From: Whalleya microplaca
Taxonomy: Eukaryota; Ascomycota; Sordariomycetes; Xylariales; Xylariaceae
DNA: 64,000 bases
NCBI GenBank assembly: GCA_022497155.1
Contig: MU385712.1
Span: 991,765-1,055,764, forward strand
Reading direction: 5' to 3'
The notes beneath the pieces were generated by a model that saw only the letters and a program-made list of their open reading frames with translations, was not told the origin of the DNA and did not search any database. Shown here piece by piece: positions 60,850 to 64,000 of this stretch. Position 1 is the first letter of the stretch. Each line of letters opens with the position of its first letter. A program made the translations under genes and the position numbers.

Positions 60850-62580
60850 ATTTCGATACAATTAACTAGGGAAAAAAAGGGGTTAACCTAAAGCCCTCGG
60901 AATAACGCCGTCTCTATAAGAAAAAGGAAAACATTAACGCGGTAATTAATAAAATTAAATCAGCAATAAAGGTTAATAACTTTATAAGCAAATAACGCTA
61001 TCCGTACATTAATAAAAGTAACTATAAAATTAATAACGCAGCCTTAGCTATATCTGCCGATAACCCTAAAAAATACTAAAAGAATATAGTAAAATACTAC
61101 CCGCTAAAAAAACACGTTAACGATAACGGTATTATAAAAACATTACTTTAAATACTTTCCCATATATAGCCAAGCGTTACTAAACCTTATCGAAATATTA
61201 AATAAAAATTAGAATTAATTAGGCAAGGGGAATTATTATCGAACTAGTAAACCCGTTAAAATTAAAAGCTCCTAACTGCCGAAAAGCTTAAAGCCATTAG
61301 AATATATAGCAATGCCTCGTAAGAAATAAAAATAATACCTAGTATTATCGATATTTTACTTTACTAGTACGGACTAATTTGGCTATTATAATTAAAAGGC
61401 GCCTAAATTATACTATCGTTTTAAAAAGCGACAGCCCCGGATTTAACGTGGCTAAAACCGGAACCCGCTTAATTATTAACGCTAGATCTATCGGTGCTAG
61501 ATTCACCCGTCGATAATAATAAAAATAGCGACGAATAAAATAATAATGATAGGGAGCATAATAATAACGAAGGAAATAATAGCGATAATGACGTAAAAAA
61601 TAATAACGATAACGACAATAGAATGCTACTATAGAACCTAATCCTAATTAAACCCGTTACCGATAGCACGAAAGAAATAGCGTTAAAATTTTTTAGATCG
61701 GAAAATAACTTTACTATTAAAATCGCAGAGATCGAAAAGGCAATCTAAAATATATAATAATATAACTATATCGATAAGACGGAACTTAATAACGCAATTA
61801 ATAAAGTATAAGTTAATATATTATAGATAATTAATAAACTTAAGATAAATGTCGCAAACAAAAACGAGATATAACGTTACGTTACCGAAACTTTATATTA
61901 TATTAACCTTAATATCGATAAAAAAATCTATACGATTAATAAAAATATCGACCAAAAGCTTAAAACAATTAAAAAAAGCCTCGGAACTATTAATAATAAT
62001 ATCGATAAAAAAATAGCGAGCGCACTATAGCATTATATACCGTAATCCTAAATAATAAACTATATAATAATAATCATTAATTTTAAACATTTAAAGCGAC
62101 GTATTAAAAAATAAGTTAAGGAAAAAACTAAAGACTTAAGCCGCTAAATCAATCGATTAACGGTATAATCCCTAGAGTTAAAGCTTATACCAAGCCTTGT
62201 ACTATAGCTCTCGCCGATATTAACAGCAGCAATTACGCCGACCAAAAAACTATTAATTGTCAAGCCGCTTCAGCTAATTAAACCAGGGGAACCAGTAATT
62301 ATAGCACAAGAACCGAAACCATTAGTAACGGCATCAATAACAAAACCATTAACGACAGCAATAACGATAAAATTATTAACGACAGCATTAACGACAGTAT
62401 TGCTAAAACTACTTACACCCGAGCCATTAACGCCACCGAAAGTATCGATAATATTTAAAAAGCTGACTAAGCCCTTTAAAAAGCACGCCAAAGAACCAAA
62501 GCTAATCAAGCAGTCACCGAAGCCGCTCAAGTTAATCAAGCAAGAACCGCTTATTACCAAACTCCCAATAATACCTTAAT
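60850..62580 (+). pseudogene. Coding-like region after the chromodomain, unknown
   Basis: The plus strand keeps coding character well beyond pol, with stops again only of the TAA/TAG type. Recognisable parts are a basic segment around KIKSAIKVNNFISK and YINKSNYKINNAALAI (about 60930-61050), an Asn/Asp-rich low-complexity spacer (about 61500-61620), and a long heptad-like stretch ending INKNIDQKLKTIKKSLGTIN (about 61700-62020). A Pro/Lys/Leu-rich tail runs to about 62570. The coiled-coil character recalls a structural (gag- or envelope-position) protein, but no family was recognised. It lies in the position where some Gypsy elements carry a third gene. Confidence 0.5.
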
Positions 62581-62582
62581 AC

Positions 62583-62584
<2 letters not shown>

Positions 62585-62616
<32 letters not shown>
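62585..62616 (+). repeat. (TAA)n microsatellite
   Basis: There are about ten uninterrupted TAA units after the coding-like region. Confidence 0.95.
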
Positions 62617-62617
<1 letters not shown>

Positions 62618-62725
62618 GGCACCCTCTTTATATAGACTATAACCGTAACTAAAACGCAAGAGAAAATCGTCTGGCAACTTTACACCACTATCGAAAAAGC
62701 GTTAGGCCTTACTTTCTATCTATTG

Positions 62726-62937
62726 GCATATATACTGTCTTTAATAAAAATACTTATTAAATAGTCCCTCATTATAGTATTAACATATATACTGCCTTAC
62801 GTATAGTCATTCCCTACTCGTTATATCATTTATATAGCATTAACACATATACTGTCTTTATAACCGTCTTTAAACATTAATTAACATATGTATTATCCTT
62901 TAATATAACAACCAGCATCGATATATATACTGTCCTT
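62726..62937 (+). repeat. Five spaced copies of an AACATATATACTGTCTTT motif
   Basis: Copies or variants are at 62726-62742, 62782-62798, 62842-62859, 62883-62901 and 62919-62937, spaced 36 to 60 bp apart. Confidence 0.75.
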
Positions 62938-63175
62938 ATAATATATTACCGCTTCCCTCGCTTTAACAAACATATATAACACTATTATTAACTACGAGGC
63001 CATTAATTTTTTCCTTTATTAATTTCCTTTATTACGTTAAAAAGAAAGAAAGTGAGAAAAGAGATAGGAGAGGATAAGAATCAATAGCTATAGCTTCAAA
63101 TAAAATCAAAATTAAGGAGAGTTTCTTTTGTCATACTGAAAGAGAGAGAAAGATCGACAGGTCGTCGATCATTTC

Positions 63176-63188
63176 GTGAGGGGGCAGT
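63176..63188 (+). promoter_or_regulatory. Polypurine tract of inner retrotransposon
   Basis: GTGAGGGGGCAGT directly precedes the 3' LTR, where plus-strand DNA synthesis starts in LTR retrotransposons. Confidence 0.65.
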
Positions 63189-63288
63189 TGTTAGGCCTTA
63201 GTTAAGCCTTAGCTATAGCTATATGAGTCCCTTCGGGACTCATCATCAATCAACAGAAGCAAGCTTCATTACATCCATTGGTCTCACA
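63189..63288 (+). repeat. 3' LTR of inner element (100 bp)
   Basis: It retains the canonical TG...CA ends and is followed by the target duplicate GGGGA. Confidence 0.92.
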
Positions 63289-63293
63289 GGGGA

Positions 63294-63570
63294 TTTCGCC
63301 GACTACGTCAGAGGATCGCTAACCTAACTGGCTGCTGGTGAACTTGACTGACGATTCTTGAGGTAAAGCTACTGATTGTCGGTATATTTCGCTAGCTGCC
63401 TGAGGAGCTGAGGTAAGGGTATTGTAACACCTAATAAAGGAGAGACTAGGCTGCCGATCGAGAAAAAGGAGGATTAACGAGTAACTAATCAACCACGCTA
63501 ATTAAAAAAAGCGCTAAATTAATTCGATAGCGGAATCAGCTAAATTTAGCGCCAAAAAACCTTATAATTA
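63294..63570. other. Right interior of outer LTR element
   Basis: Its base composition is much less AT-rich than the left interior. A GCGCTAAATT inverted pair lies near 63510-63553. No gene was seen. Confidence 0.55.
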
Positions 63571-63823
63571 TATAACGGCTTAAAAAAGGAGGCGGCGCGT
63601 ATTACGTAATAAGTATATATTACTAAAAATTATAAGGTAAGGAGCAAAAGGTCAGCTAATTACTATATGACAGCCTGACTTAAAAAAACCTCCTCACTTA
63701 ATTACCTAAACTATCTAACTAAGCATGTGGTCTAGCAGGTCACGTGTGAGGGGCTTAGGGTATGTTATAGCTATAGGGAGCTTACAGGGACCTTATAGCA
63801 CCCCATAAGCTTATGCCGTGACA
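63571..63823. repeat. Right LTR of outer element (253 bp)
   Basis: It starts TATAACGGC and ends GCCGTGACA. It is less AT-rich than the left copy in its second half. Confidence 0.88.
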
Positions 63824-64000
63824 CCGGCACTTATAACGTTATAACTCCGAGCTTTACCGATACCCTTACCCGTAAAAAAATATCCCGCGTTTTAACGCTA
63901 TTTTTATTTTTCGCGCCGATTTTTATATTCGCTATATTTATACTTTAAAACTTAATAAAATCGCGCTTTATAAATACCTAAAAACATTTCGAAACTTTTA

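Larger units (their letters stand above)
52490..63288 (+). mobile_element. Inner Gypsy/chromovirus-type LTR retrotransposon, 10.8 kb
   Basis: The 100-bp LTRs (52490-52589 and 63189-63288) start TGTTAGGCC and end TCTCACA (right) or its RIP form TCTTATA (left). The five bases GGGGA directly flank both sides (52485-52489 and 63289-63293). The plus strand holds decayed gag, protease, reverse transcriptase, RNase H, integrase and a chromodomain, in that order, which is the Ty3/Gypsy order. A GTGAGGGGGCAG polypurine tract touches the right LTR. About 2.9 kb lie between chromodomain and LTR, far longer than usual. The element is inserted inside the outer 2.4-kb LTR element, so it is younger. Confidence 0.9.
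50608..63823. mobile_element. Outer LTR element, about 2.4 kb without its insertion
   Basis: Two direct repeats of exactly 253 bp (50608-50860 and 63571-63823) begin TG (TA in the right copy) and end CA (TA in the left copy). The five bases CCGGC stand just before the left copy (50603-50607) and just after the right copy (63824-63828), a perfect target duplication. Removing the younger element with its extra GGGGA leaves 2412 bp. I recognise no gag or pol in the 1.9-kb interior, so this looks like a non-autonomous LTR element. Strand cannot be fixed. Confidence 0.85.
49230..64000. repeat. AT-rich, RIP-mutated repeat block
   Basis: The block is dominated by TA and AT steps and poly-A/T. CpG remains common while CpA and TpG are scarce over long stretches, as expected if RIP turned CpA into TpA on both strands. 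Repeat pairs within it differ only by transitions. The block holds two nested LTR elements; outside them (49230-50602 and 63829-64000) is further AT-rich repeat of unknown kind. Open frames in it are chance or decayed. Confidence 0.9.

Noticed and set aside
49230..64000. CRISPR array or centromere as explanation for the AT-rich block
   Set aside because: There are no regularly spaced identical repeats, and the content is explained by nested LTR elements plus RIP. Centromere identity cannot be judged from one window.

Overview
The window is nuclear DNA of a filamentous ascomycete. Genes carry many 48-75 bp GT-AG introns, often with a CTAAC branch point. The families are fungal: ARC18, TRM6/GCD10, flotillin, PTH11-like membrane receptor, GH3, LPMO and tyrosinase. 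The last 14.8 kb is an AT-rich block whose repeat copies differ only by transitions, the footprint of repeat-induced point mutation (RIP) in Pezizomycotina. A Sordariomycete is my best guess; this is inference and no search was run.

Layout. 0-3 kb: a Tc1/mariner pogo/Fot1-type DNA transposon with perfect 48-bp terminal inverted repeats, TA target duplications and a dead transposase. 3-6.7 kb: a divergent pair, a TauD/TfdA-type dioxygenase and an MFS sugar-type transporter. 7.4-26.5 kb: a gene-rich euchromatic stretch with a flotillin, the tRNA m1A58 methyltransferase subunit TRM6, the Arp2/3 subunit ARC18 and several fungal proteins of unknown function. 27-40 kb: secreted or surface proteins, namely a GH3 beta-glucosidase with PA14 domain, a rhodopsin-like seven-helix protein, an AA16-like LPMO and a GPI-anchored S41-type peptidase, with the remains of a terpene cyclase between them. 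41-49 kb: an intron-containing tRNA-Arg(ACG), one small conserved-looking protein, a long gene-poor stretch and an intact tyrosinase at the edge of the AT-rich block.

49.2-64 kb: nested repeats. An already AT-rich repeat was hit by a 2.4-kb LTR element with no recognisable coding region (253-bp LTRs, CCGGC duplication). That element was hit by a 10.8-kb Gypsy/chromovirus-type retrotransposon (100-bp LTRs, GGGGA duplication). All coding parts are destroyed. The inner element has about 1.7 kb of coding-like sequence after its chromodomain that standard gag-pol does not explain; this is the most novel-looking item in the window.

The split genes were assembled by hand: each exon set stays in frame and matches family motifs across the junctions. 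Exon limits are predictions. Family names come from motif recognition alone.
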